From: Puniceicoccaceae bacterium Marseille-Q1082
GTDB lineage: Bacteria > Verrucomicrobiota > Verrucomicrobiia > Opitutales > Intestinicryptomonadaceae
NCBI GenBank assembly: GCA_904424815.1
Contig: CAJGBI010000002.1
Coordinates: forward strand, 1-64,000
Direction of reading: 5' to 3'
Length of the DNA: 64,000 nucleotides
The notes under the pieces were generated by a model. It was not told the DNA's origin and ran no database searches. It saw nothing but the letters and a program-made list of their open reading frames with translations. Both the position numbers and the translations under genes were made by a program. Of this stretch, positions 1-7,352 are shown piece after piece (position 1 is the first letter of the stretch; the number at the start of each line of letters is the position of its first letter).

Positions 1-77
1 GTGCGCCAGCCATTGAAGGGCTGCCCCCTTACGAAGATTGGCTTCGCCAATGCTTCTATCCCCTCCCCGTTCCCCAC

Positions 78-106
78 AAAAAACGAACCTCCCATAAGAG
101 GTTCGT
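78..106 (-). terminator. Intrinsic terminator downstream of hisF
   Basis: On the minus strand this reads ACGAACCTC, a 6-nt loop, then GAGGTTCGT and a run of T residues. The 9-bp stem is perfect. It lies about 140 bp past the hisF stop and recurs in all copies of the repeat at 61482-62193. Confidence 0.8.
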
Positions 107-145
107 CAGCACTTCCGGAGTTCGTTCTGAAAACCAAAGGTTCCC

Positions 146-275
146 GATTTGGCGCAATGCTTTTGGATGAAGAGCGAGTATTCGGGGAAAGCCGCCGGTG
201 GGAGCGTACATTAGTACGTGACCAGTGGCGGCTTTCCCCGAAACGGAGCTATTCGCCAAAAGCATTCGCCAAATC
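146..275. repeat. Long inverted repeat (hairpin) of copy A
   Basis: Arm 146-196 and arm 227-275 are reverse complements over most of their length. Both have GATTTGGCG(C)AATGCTTTTGG at the outside and CGGGGAAAGCCGCC at the inside. The 30-nt loop (197-226) contains its own small hairpin, GCGTAC/GTACGT. The outer part of arm 227-275 is also the last codons of hisF. Confidence 0.85.
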
Positions 276-1025
276 ACGGGCGGGGAGACCCGCGGCTTTC
301 ATCGCGTTCTTCGCCTGCTGTATGCTGTACGTCCCGAAATGGAAAATCGACGCCGCCAAAACCGCGCTCGCCCCGCCGAGCTTCACGGCGTCCACGAGGT
401 GCTGCAAATTGCCAGCCCCTCCCGAGGCGATTACGGGAATGGTCACGGCGTCGCTGACAGCCCTCGTAAGGGCGATGTCGTAGCCGTCTTTTGTGCCGTC
501 GCAGTCCATTGAGGTCAGGAGGATTTCTCCCGCGCCGCGCCGCTGCATTTCCCGCGCCCATTCAACGGCGTCGAGCGGAGTTTTGTTGCGGCCGCCGTGC
601 GTGTAGACTTTCCAGCCGCCGCCGTCGCGCTTCGCGTCGATGGCCACGACTATGCACTGGTTGCCGAACTTGGCGGAGGCGGCGGACACGAGTTCGGGGT
701 CAGACACGGCGGAGGTGTTGAGGGAAACTTTGTCCGCGCCCGCGCCGAGCATCAGCCTGATGTCTTCGAGCGTGCGGAGTCCGCCGCCGACGGTGAGCGG
801 CATAAAGCACTCGCTAGCGGTGCGCTCCACCACGTCGCGCATTATGGCGCGGTTGTCGCTGGAAGCGGTGATGTCGAGGAACACGAGCTCGTCCGCGCCC
901 TGGCGCTCGTAGGCTTTCGCCTGCTCCACGGGGTCGCCGGCGTCGACGAGGTTTACGAAGTTCACGCCTTTGACAACGCGCCCGCCGCATACGTCGAGGC
1001 ACGGAATTATTCTTACGCTCAGCAT
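249..1025 (-). CDS. hisF: Imidazole glycerol phosphate synthase cyclase subunit HisF
   Basis: HisF is the cyclase half of the HisHF enzyme. It converts PRFAR plus ammonia to IGP and AICAR in histidine biosynthesis, in the cytoplasm. The 258-residue protein is a typical length and shows the family (beta/alpha)8 barrel sequence throughout: [16 protein letters not shown] at the N terminus with the catalytic Asp, [20 protein letters not shown], the second catalytic Asp in [13 protein letters not shown], and [11 protein letters not shown]. The ATG at 1025 is 3 nt after the preceding gene's stop, so it is the last gene of a trpS-orf-hisF run. The C-terminal residues DLANAFGE lie past the usual HisF end and are encoded by the outer arm of the structured repeat. 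hisH and the other his genes are not in the window. Confidence 0.96.
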   Translation of the reverse strand: MLSVRIIPCLDVCGGRVVKGVNFVNLVDAGDPVEQAKAYERQGADELVFLDITASSDNRAIMRDVVERTASECFMPLTVGGGLRTLEDIRLMLGAGADKVSLNTSAVSDPELVSAASAKFGNQCIVVAIDAKRDGGGWKVYTHGGRNKTPLDAVEWAREMQRRGAGEILLTSMDCDGTKDGYDIALTRAVSDAVTIPVIASGGAGNLQHLVDAVKLGGASAVLAASIFHFGTYSIQQAKNAMKAAGLPARDLANAFGE

Positions 1026-1028
1026 TTT

Positions 1029-2471
1029 TCAGAGTGGGAAGCTAAGGTTGAGTTCGAGCCTTTCCGACGGGCGCAGCACAAATGTCTCTCCGCCGTCGCT
1101 CGGGATTTCGTCGTTTTTGAGGACGGAAAATTCTATCGGGGCGTCGGCGTCGGCAAACACATGGCGCCATTTGCCTATCTCGACATACTCCATGGCGATC
1201 CCCCTGTCGGGCGAAAGCCCGCCACCGGAACCGCGCAGATACGGCTTGTTGCCGATTCCTATGAGCGCGTTTACCGTCACGGAAGCATCGCCCTTTGCGG
1301 GTTTTTGGGCCCTCGCGGGAGACTCGGGAAGCTCGAAGAGCGTCGGCGGTTCCGGCTCCGCGCCGCAAGATTCGCCCCGGGCCGAAGGCGAATCCGAAAA
1401 TTCAAAAAAACCGGCGTCCCCCTCCGGCTTTTGGGCGGGCGGCTCCGCCGCGGGAGTATCGCCGCCCGATGGAGCTTCGGAAGTTTCGGAAACCGGCGCG
1501 GAAGTTTCGGGAATGTCCGGCGCGGGCGGAACTTCGCCAGCCTCGAAAGCTATGCCGTCGGCGATTTTTTCGAACTCGCGCTTCACGGACTCGACCGTCG
1601 CGGGTTCAGGCGCAACCGCGGGCGCATTCCCTTCGGAAGGCGGGGATTCAGTCTTGGATATTGAGATAAATTTTTCGACGGAGCCCTTTGAATTTTCGGA
1701 GGCGGCGAGCGCGCGGGAGAGCATTCCGTCGGCGCGCGGAGCAACGGAGGGCTCGAACGGCGTTTCGCCGAAAATTTCGTCGTCTTCGCCGTCCGCGGGC
1801 TCCTCGCGCGGGTCGGGATTTTCGGCGAAAGCGGCCGCCGCGCTCTCGACGGCTTCGAGGCGCGATTTCAGCGAAAAAATTTCGTCGGCGAGCGAATCGG
1901 AAGACTCCGGAAGCAAATCCTTCAATATCGCGACGTCCGAGCAGAGCTCGGCGACTATTTTGTCTGAATCTTTCTGCGAACTCCGGCAGGCTTCGATTTC
2001 CGCCGCGGCGGAATCGAGGGACTCGCCGAGCCGCGACAGCTTTTCCTTCACGGCGGCGCGCACGTCGGAGGCGAGCTTTGCGAGCTCGTCGCGCGAGGCG
2101 AGGTACGGGATTTTTTCCGCAGCCTCCGCCGCCGCCCGCAAACGCTCCGGAAGCGGCTCCATGCGCTCCTCGATGTCCGCAATCATCATGCGCAGGGCGG
2201 CGAGCTCGTCGAAAATTATCCGCAGATCGTCCTGGACTTTCGCGTCGGCGGCGGCCTTTTCCTCGCGCGCGGCGTCTTTGAGCGACATGTAGTACGGCGC
2301 GAGGCACAGCAAGAGCCCGCCGAGCACCATCAGCGCGCACCAGAATACGGAGGGCGCCGAGAGCGGCTCTCCGGTATAGAGATTGGGAAGCGCCACGGCA
2401 AACACCGCGGCAAACATCAGCGCGTCGGCGGCGTAAACCGGCCACGCGGGAATTTTCGGCGAACTTTTCAT
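1029..2471 (-). CDS. Membrane-anchored coiled-coil protein of unknown function
   Basis: A 480-residue protein that I do not recognise. Near the N terminus are two predicted membrane segments (about residues 10-30 and 38-60). A long Ala/Glu/Leu-rich coiled-coil region (about 65-240) follows, then an acidic, Pro/Ser-rich low-complexity linker (about 250-395). The compact C-terminal domain includes IGIGNKPYLRGSGGG and EIGKWRHVF, ends near RPSERLELNLSF and looks beta-rich. The start is the ATG at 2471, 10 nt after trpS. A longer open frame reaches back into trpS but has no reason to be coding. It is co-directional with trpS and hisF. The layout suggests a membrane-tethered scaffold with a cytoplasmic sensor-like domain; that is inference only. 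Confidence 0.8.
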   Translation of the reverse strand: MKSSPKIPAWPVYAADALMFAAVFAVALPNLYTGEPLSAPSVFWCALMVLGGLLLCLAPYYMSLKDAAREEKAAADAKVQDDLRIIFDELAALRMMIADIEERMEPLPERLRAAAEAAEKIPYLASRDELAKLASDVRAAVKEKLSRLGESLDSAAAEIEACRSSQKDSDKIVAELCSDVAILKDLLPESSDSLADEIFSLKSRLEAVESAAAAFAENPDPREEPADGEDDEIFGETPFEPSVAPRADGMLSRALAASENSKGSVEKFISISKTESPPSEGNAPAVAPEPATVESVKREFEKIADGIAFEAGEVPPAPDIPETSAPVSETSEAPSGGDTPAAEPPAQKPEGDAGFFEFSDSPSARGESCGAEPEPPTLFELPESPARAQKPAKGDASVTVNALIGIGNKPYLRGSGGGLSPDRGIAMEYVEIGKWRHVFADADAPIEFSVLKNDEIPSDGGETFVLRPSERLELNLSFPL

Positions 2472-2481
2472 AAGAACTTTG

Positions 2482-3495
2482 TCATTTGCGCAAATCGAGA
2501 TAGCCGACTTTTCTGCGGACTTTCGACATCGTGCGGTTGACGCGCCTCTGGGCCCTCTCGGTGCCCGCGCGCAGGGCGTCCTCGACGGCGGACTTGTCGG
2601 CGCATATCTCGGCGTAGCGGCTGCGGACGGGTTCAAGGGCGGCTATCACGACATCCGCTACGGCCTTTTTGAAATCCCCGTATCCCCTGCCCTCGAATTC
2701 GGCCTCTATGGACTCCATGGAGCGCCCCGACAGCGAGCCCATAATCTGCATGAGGTTCGAGACGCCCGGCTTGTCCTTGGAACAGCGCACGCCGCCCTCG
2801 GAATCCGTCACCGCCGACATTATCTTTTTGCGCAGAACGTCGGGGGAATCCGTTATGTAAAGAGTGCCGTTCTGGTTGGGGTCGGACTTCGACATCTTGG
2901 AGTCGGGCGACTGCAATGACATCACGCGCGCCCCCGCCACGGGTATGAACGGCTCGGGCATTGTGAAAGTCGGCGAAAAGGCGTTGTTGAACTTTTGGGC
3001 GAGGTCGCGGGTGAGCTCGATATGCTGCTTCTGGTCCTCGCCGACGGGAACGAGGTCGGCGTTGTATATCAAAATGTCGCTCGCCATCAAAACGGGATAG
3101 TAGAGCAGCCCCGAATTCAGCGCGTCGCTGTGCTTGCGCGCTTTGTCCTTGTACTGCGTCATGCGCTCGAGCGCCCCGAGCGGGCACAGGCACCCGAGTA
3201 TCCACGCCAGATCCGCGTGCCCATACACGCCGCTCTGGACGAATAGGCTGCACTTTTGCGGGTCGAGCCCGCACGCCATGTACTGGGCGGCGCAGTCGTA
3301 CACGTTTTTGCGGAGCTCCGCGGGAACATAGGGAATGGTCATGGCGTGCATGTCCGCTATGCCGAAATAGCATTCGTAGTCTTGGGACATTTCCACCCAG
3401 TTCTTTACCGCGCCGAGATAGTTGCCGAGATGCAGCCTGCCCGTCGGCTGCGCGGCGGTGAGCACCACTTTTTTATTTTGCGATTCTTCGTTCAT
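2482..3495 (-). CDS. trpS: Tryptophanyl-tRNA synthetase
   Basis: A class I aminoacyl-tRNA synthetase that charges tRNA-Trp. The 337-residue length is normal for bacterial TrpS. The HIGH-type signature is GRLHLGNYLGAVKNW near residues 18-32, and the second signature is SKMSKSDPN near 200. Other family segments are FVQSGVYGHADLAWIL and VPVGEDQKQHIELTRDLA. The start is the ATG at 3495. It is first in a compact minus-strand run with the coiled-coil protein and hisF. No T-box or trp leader was seen in the short upstream region. Confidence 0.97.
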   Translation of the reverse strand: MNEESQNKKVVLTAAQPTGRLHLGNYLGAVKNWVEMSQDYECYFGIADMHAMTIPYVPAELRKNVYDCAAQYMACGLDPQKCSLFVQSGVYGHADLAWILGCLCPLGALERMTQYKDKARKHSDALNSGLLYYPVLMASDILIYNADLVPVGEDQKQHIELTRDLAQKFNNAFSPTFTMPEPFIPVAGARVMSLQSPDSKMSKSDPNQNGTLYITDSPDVLRKKIMSAVTDSEGGVRCSKDKPGVSNLMQIMGSLSGRSMESIEAEFEGRGYGDFKKAVADVVIAALEPVRSRYAEICADKSAVEDALRAGTERAQRRVNRTMSKVRRKVGYLDLRK

Positions 3496-3558
3496 TTACG
3501 GGACGCTATTTTTGCGCCGGCAGGGCTTGCGGGCAACACAAAAAACCGCGCGGCGCGC

Positions 3559-3589
3559 AAAAAAACGCGGGGGTTCTTCAGCCCCCGCG
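3559..3589 (-). terminator. Intrinsic terminator after PEP-CTERM gene 1
   Basis: Read on the minus strand: a GC-rich stem (CGCGGGGG with CCCCCGCG, 8-nt loop) followed by seven T residues. It lies about 55 bp past the stop of the gene at 3642-4784 and just ahead of trpS, so it separates the two transcripts. Confidence 0.85.
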
Positions 3590-3641
3590 CCGGATTTAAA
3601 GAGAATCGCCCCGACCGCCCCGCGCCGCGCGAAAGGTTTGG

Positions 3642-4784
3642 TCAGCGCCCTGCCCTTCCCCGAAGCGCGAAAGCGAGCGCAAACGCCCCGAGAGCGGCGG
3701 CGAACGCGGCGGGTTCGGGGACGGTCAAAACCAGCTCGTTGAGGTTGAGCTGCGCGTTCCACTCAAACGACCATTCGCCCGACAGAAGCCCGCCTTCGCC
3801 GTCATAGGCGGTAAGGGTCACATAAGTGTCCGCCGCCGGAATGTACAGGCGGTTGTCCTCAATCCAATAGTCGGAATTGCCTATAAAAAACGAGCCGTTA
3901 GAATAGTCGTAAAATACGGCTTCCACATTTTCGGCCTGCCATACGTTGTTGTTATCTTTTGTTGAAAAATTGTTTATTATCAGCCGCGAGCCGTTGGATA
4001 TTGAAAACTCCATTACACTGTTGGCGTTAAATTCCAGATTTTGTATTATATTGTCCGCAAAAACGTTCATTTTTACAGTGGTGCCGGTATTTGAATCTAT
4101 CGAAACGACGCGCAAATTTTCCAACAGATTTTCCCCGCGGAGATTCACAGTCATTTCCCCAGACGCGACCCTCAATTTCGGCGCGGAAATCCCGCCGCCG
4201 TAAATATCCCAAACGCCGTTTTGCGCGGAAAGGTGCATTGCGCCGCTGTCAAACGAGCCGTTTTCGTGAACCGTCAAATTGTCCACCCTGAAATAGGAAT
4301 CGACGCCCGCCGAAGGAATCACGGACACCGACCCCGCGAGATCCATATTGCCAATATGCACCGAAACCCCCCAATACGACGGGATATATCCCGTAAAAGT
4401 CAAAGATCCCATTTCGCCGATATTCACGGTTCCGGATCCGCCAACAACCGCCGCCCACCCGGAGGTAAAGGAATTCGGAGAGTCGACAATAAGCGTTCCG
4501 GCGGAATCTTTTGAGCCTATGTTTATGACGCCGTTATTCGTCAAGGTGCCCCATTCGTTTTGCCCGTATGTGACGGTCAATATACCCCCTCCGGAAATGT
4601 TCAGCACCCCGCTTTCGCCTATCTGGTAGGTGCCGCCCCATGTATTGCCGACGCTCTCGGAGCCGGTCAGGTCGTATTCCCCGCTCAGCGGCGAATCCGG
4701 AAGGGCAAGGGAGAATTTCGGCGAAACAAAAACCGCCGCCGCAAAAGACGCCAAACGAAAGAAAAAACAAATATCAGCTTTCAT
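3642..4784 (-). CDS. PEP-CTERM sorting-domain surface protein 1
   Basis: A 380-residue secreted protein. It has an N-terminal signal peptide (about residues 1-28). The middle is Gly/Asn/Ser-rich and beta-strand-rich, with autotransporter-like spacing (GVLNISGGG, GVINIGSKD, GTVNIGEMG). The C-terminal PEP-CTERM signal is VPEPAAFAAALGAFALAFAL followed by basic residues. PEP-CTERM proteins are sorted by an exosortase and usually linked to exopolysaccharide or biofilm matrix; no exosortase is in this window. It is a close paralogue of the next gene at 5135-6280 (shared YVTLTAYDG, GEW, RLYIP and LEFNANSV segments). The ATG at 4784 sits about 35 bp downstream of a TTGACA box. Confidence 0.85.
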   Translation of the reverse strand: MKADICFFFRLASFAAAVFVSPKFSLALPDSPLSGEYDLTGSESVGNTWGGTYQIGESGVLNISGGGILTVTYGQNEWGTLTNNGVINIGSKDSAGTLIVDSPNSFTSGWAAVVGGSGTVNIGEMGSLTFTGYIPSYWGVSVHIGNMDLAGSVSVIPSAGVDSYFRVDNLTVHENGSFDSGAMHLSAQNGVWDIYGGGISAPKLRVASGEMTVNLRGENLLENLRVVSIDSNTGTTVKMNVFADNIIQNLEFNANSVMEFSISNGSRLIINNFSTKDNNNVWQAENVEAVFYDYSNGSFFIGNSDYWIEDNRLYIPAADTYVTLTAYDGEGGLLSGEWSFEWNAQLNLNELVLTVPEPAAFAAALGAFALAFALRGRAGR

Positions 4785-4794
4785 AATAATTTAA

Positions 4795-4824
4795 CATAAA
4801 CGCGGGAGTGTTAAAAAATGTCAA
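4795..4824 (-). promoter_or_regulatory. Candidate promoter of PEP-CTERM gene 1
   Basis: TTGACA (4824-4819, minus strand) is followed by TTTTTTAACACTCCCGC and a weak AT-rich -10 region (TTTATG or TATGTT). The box and spacer match the region upstream of the paralogue at 6291-6319 almost base for base. The distance to the ATG is about 35 nt, which implies a very short 5' leader. Confidence 0.55.
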
Positions 4825-5070
4825 GCTTTTGAGCAATTTTTCAATAAAATTCCTCCAAACGCCCCGCCCGCCGGATTTTCCAACCCCCTTCGCGCATTTT
4901 TCCACCCCGTTTTAACAGCAAACCCGCGTTTTCGCCGCCGAAAATAGCAGCCCGCGCGCCCGTTTTCCGGCAGACGATAAAAATTCCGAACAAAATACCC
5001 GCCCGCCGCCGCTTGCCGCCGCCCCGCCCCTCAACGCAACGCAGGGGATTTTCCGGCCCGCCATTGCCCC
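4825..5070. other. Intergenic region, nothing further recognised
   Basis: Between the promoter of PEP-CTERM gene 1 and the terminator of gene 2. The sequence is GC-rich with poly-pyrimidine runs. I see no convincing gene, RNA or repeat. Confidence 0.5.
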
Positions 5071-5101
5071 AAAAAACGCTCCGGCGCAAACCGGAGCGCT
5101 T
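5071..5101 (-). terminator. Intrinsic terminator after PEP-CTERM gene 2
   Basis: On the minus strand: AGCGCTCCGG, loop, CCGGAGCG, then six T residues. It starts about 34 bp past the stop at 5135. Confidence 0.85.
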
Positions 5102-5134
5102 TCAGGAAAAGCCAATTTTAAAAACGGGCAGATA

Positions 5135-6280
5135 TTAGTCTCTTCGCCGCCGCGCGGCAAATGCAAGCGCGGACGCTCCCAATATCGCCGCAACTGCCGC
5201 GGGCTCCGGAACGGCGTTTAAAACGAGCCTGCCGCTCTCGCCGTTCCAATCATAAAACCATTCCCCCTGCAAAAGGTTGCCCCCGCCGTCGTAGGCTGTC
5301 AACGTCACATAGGTGTCGACCGAAGGAATATAAAGCCTGTTGCCCTCCACCCAGAGTTCGGAATCGCCCAAAATGAACGCGTCCGCGCGATAGTCGTAAA
5401 ACACGATTTCCGCGCCGGCAACCCCCGAAACCATATTCTTTGTCGTGAGGTCTCCGACCGTCAGAACCGCGCCGTCCGCTATTGAAAGTTCAAGGACGGA
5501 ATTGGCGTTAAATTCCAAAACCCTAAAAGAATTTTCGGCATATGCGTTTATCCTGAAATTGCTTCCGGTATCCGTGTCAAATGAAATGAGAGGCATGGCG
5601 CCCAGCGCATTTTCCGCGCGCAGATTTAACGTGAAACTCCCGCCGGTCACGCGCAGCCGGCCGGTGGACATCCCGCCGGAATAAAGGTCGTAAACGCCGC
5701 CGTCCGAAGTCTGCACGTCAAGGGCGCTTTCAAACGCCCCGCCATCGTAAAGGGAAAGGTTTTTCACGCAGAAATATGAACTGTTTGAATCCGGCGACAT
5801 TACGGATACCGTCCCTCTTATATTGAGCGTTCCGATGGTAAAAATGCCTCCCCAGTGCGAGGGATAGTCCCCCGATATTGAAAGGTCTCCCCTCGCGCCG
5901 ACGTTTACGGTTCCTCCGAAATTCACGATGTTCACCCATCCGTCGTTCGCGACAGGCTCGGCACTTGTCACGACCATTCTTCCGGCCTCGGCGTCGGAGC
6001 CTATGTTTATCGTTCCGTCGCCCGAAAGTGTTGAATAGTAGTTCTGGTTGTAGCTGACGATAAATGTCGCGCCGTCCCCCAAAACATTCAAGACGCCCCC
6101 GGGCACGATTTCATACGCCGCTCCCCACTCGCCGTGCACGGTCTCGCTTCCCGAAATAGTATACGCCTCGCCGAGGGGAGAAGACGGAAGCTCCGCATTT
6201 GCCGCCGGAATTGCGGCTATGACAAAAAACGCGGCGGCTGCCGAACGGAAACGCGGAAATAAAACGGAATATGTTTTCAT
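5135..6280 (-). CDS. PEP-CTERM sorting-domain surface protein 2
   Basis: A 381-residue secreted protein, paralogous to the neighbour at 3642-4784 along its whole length. It has a signal peptide ending near AIPAANA, a beta-rich repetitive body (GVLNVLGDG, GTINIGSDA, GTVNVGARG) and the C-terminal tail VPEPAAVAAILGASALAF with an Arg-rich end. The start was taken as the ATG at 6280 (MKTYSV), which gives a normal signal peptide and the same promoter-to-start spacing as the paralogue. An in-frame extension to 6319 would overlap the -35 box. It is probably cell-surface or matrix located. The ligand or role is unknown. Confidence 0.85.
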   Translation of the reverse strand: MKTYSVLFPRFRSAAAAFFVIAAIPAANAELPSSPLGEAYTISGSETVHGEWGAAYEIVPGGVLNVLGDGATFIVSYNQNYYSTLSGDGTINIGSDAEAGRMVVTSAEPVANDGWVNIVNFGGTVNVGARGDLSISGDYPSHWGGIFTIGTLNIRGTVSVMSPDSNSSYFCVKNLSLYDGGAFESALDVQTSDGGVYDLYSGGMSTGRLRVTGGSFTLNLRAENALGAMPLISFDTDTGSNFRINAYAENSFRVLEFNANSVLELSIADGAVLTVGDLTTKNMVSGVAGAEIVFYDYRADAFILGDSELWVEGNRLYIPSVDTYVTLTAYDGGGNLLQGEWFYDWNGESGRLVLNAVPEPAAVAAILGASALAFAARRRRD

Positions 6281-6290
6281 AGTAATTCGC

Positions 6291-6319
6291 GAGATAGCGG
6301 GAATGGTTAAAAATGTCAA
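6291..6319 (-). promoter_or_regulatory. Candidate promoter of PEP-CTERM gene 2
   Basis: TTGACA (6319-6314), a 17-nt spacer and TATCTC (6296-6291), 10 nt before the ATG at 6280. This implies a nearly leaderless mRNA. The -35 box and first part of the spacer match the upstream region of the paralogue. Confidence 0.6.
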
Positions 6320-6659
6320 GATATTAACAGCAACCGCTCCATAATTTTTTCCCCAATATGCCCTCCCTCCTATTTGCTTATTTTAAAATTTCTCTTACGG
6401 TTACACTGCATCGCAAAAAATTTTTCCACTCAAACCTCCGCGTTCGCCTGCGGATTTTTGCTTTCCACAAAACACGGGCTCTGCGCTTCCCGCGCCCGAC
6501 GGCGCGCCGCGAAAGCGGCAAAACCTTCGCAAGCCGCTCCCGCACCGCGGATTCAAAACTTCCGACCGCCGCGCGCGCAGCACCTCCAACAGCCCGCGTC
6601 CGGCGGGCCGCGCCAATAAAAAATTTGAAATCGCGGCAAAACCTGCGATTATATTTTGA
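6320..6659. other. Divergent intergenic region
   Basis: Separates the minus-strand PEP-CTERM gene from the plus-strand HAD gene. It is AT-rich near 6320-6420 and GC-rich after that. I see no further gene or structured RNA. Confidence 0.5.
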
Positions 6660-7343
6660 ATGGAAAAAATAATCGGAGCGCTTTTTGATTGGGACGGCGT
6701 CGTCGCGGATTCGGGAGCCGCCCACGAGGCGAGCTGGAAGGAGCTCGCCAAGCTCAACGGCCTGCCCCTGCCCGAAGGTTTTTTCAAATCGACTTTCGGC
6801 AAGCGCAATCTCGAAATCATAATGTACATTCTGCGCTGGACGCCCGACCCCTCCGAGGCGCAGAGGCTCTCCGACCAAAAGGAGGAAATCTACCGCGCGG
6901 GAATCGCAAAAAACGGGCTTCCGACAATCCGCGGGGCGGTCGCATTCGTCCGCGCGCTGAAATCCGCCGGCATACCGCGCGCAGTGGGTTCGTCCACCCC
7001 GCGCGAAAACCTCGAACAGGCGCTCAAAGCCCTCGGGATGGAGGGCGACTTCGACGCGCTCGTCACCTCCGAGGACGTGGAGCGCGGCAAACCCGCGCCG
7101 GACGTGTACATAAAGGCCGCCTGCCGCCTCGGGCTCGACCCGCGCGAATGCGCCGTATTCGAGGACTCCCTCGCGGGGGTAGTCGCGGCGGCGCGCGCGG
7201 GGGCGAAAAAAATCGCCCTGTCAACCACCAACCCGAAAGGCTTCTGGGAGGCGCGCGAAAACCCCGAGGAGAAACCGGACCTCGCAATCCCGGACTTCTC
7301 CGACTTTTCTCCGGAAAACCTGCGCAAAATATTCGCCGCCTGA
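6660..7343 (+). CDS. HAD-superfamily phosphatase / beta-phosphoglucomutase-like
   Basis: A 227-residue cytoplasmic HAD hydrolase. Motif I is FDWDGVVADS (nucleophile and acid/base Asp at about residues 10 and 12). Motif II is the SST near 104. Motif III is the Lys in ERGKPAPD near 141. Motif IV is VFEDSLAG near 160. The helical cap between motifs I and II is the type 1 (PGM-like) cap, so a sugar phosphate substrate is likely. The exact substrate cannot be read from the sequence. It ends 9 nt before uvrB and may be co-transcribed with it. Confidence 0.88.
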   Translation: MEKIIGALFDWDGVVADSGAAHEASWKELAKLNGLPLPEGFFKSTFGKRNLEIIMYILRWTPDPSEAQRLSDQKEEIYRAGIAKNGLPTIRGAVAFVRALKSAGIPRAVGSSTPRENLEQALKALGMEGDFDALVTSEDVERGKPAPDVYIKAACRLGLDPRECAVFEDSLAGVVAAARAGAKKIALSTTNPKGFWEARENPEEKPDLAIPDFSDFSPENLRKIFAA

Positions 7344-7352
7344 CGCCGCCAG

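Larger units (their letters stand above)
10..275 (-). repeat. Structured intergenic repeat, copy A
   Basis: Read on the minus strand from 275 down, this element has four parts. First is a long inverted repeat (arms 275-227 and 196-146, 30-nt loop). Second is a spacer containing GAACGAACTCCGGAAGTG. Third is a terminator-like hairpin (106-78). Fourth is a tail with a small hairpin (ATTGGC/GCCAAT near 55-38). All four parts recur in the same order and orientation at 61311-62262. The similarity continues to about position 10 and may run off the window edge. The outer 20 nt of each arm (GATTTGGCG...TTTTGG) are almost identical between loci, while the inner arm sequence differs but still pairs. No protein is predicted. 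I do not recognise the family. Confidence 0.85.
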
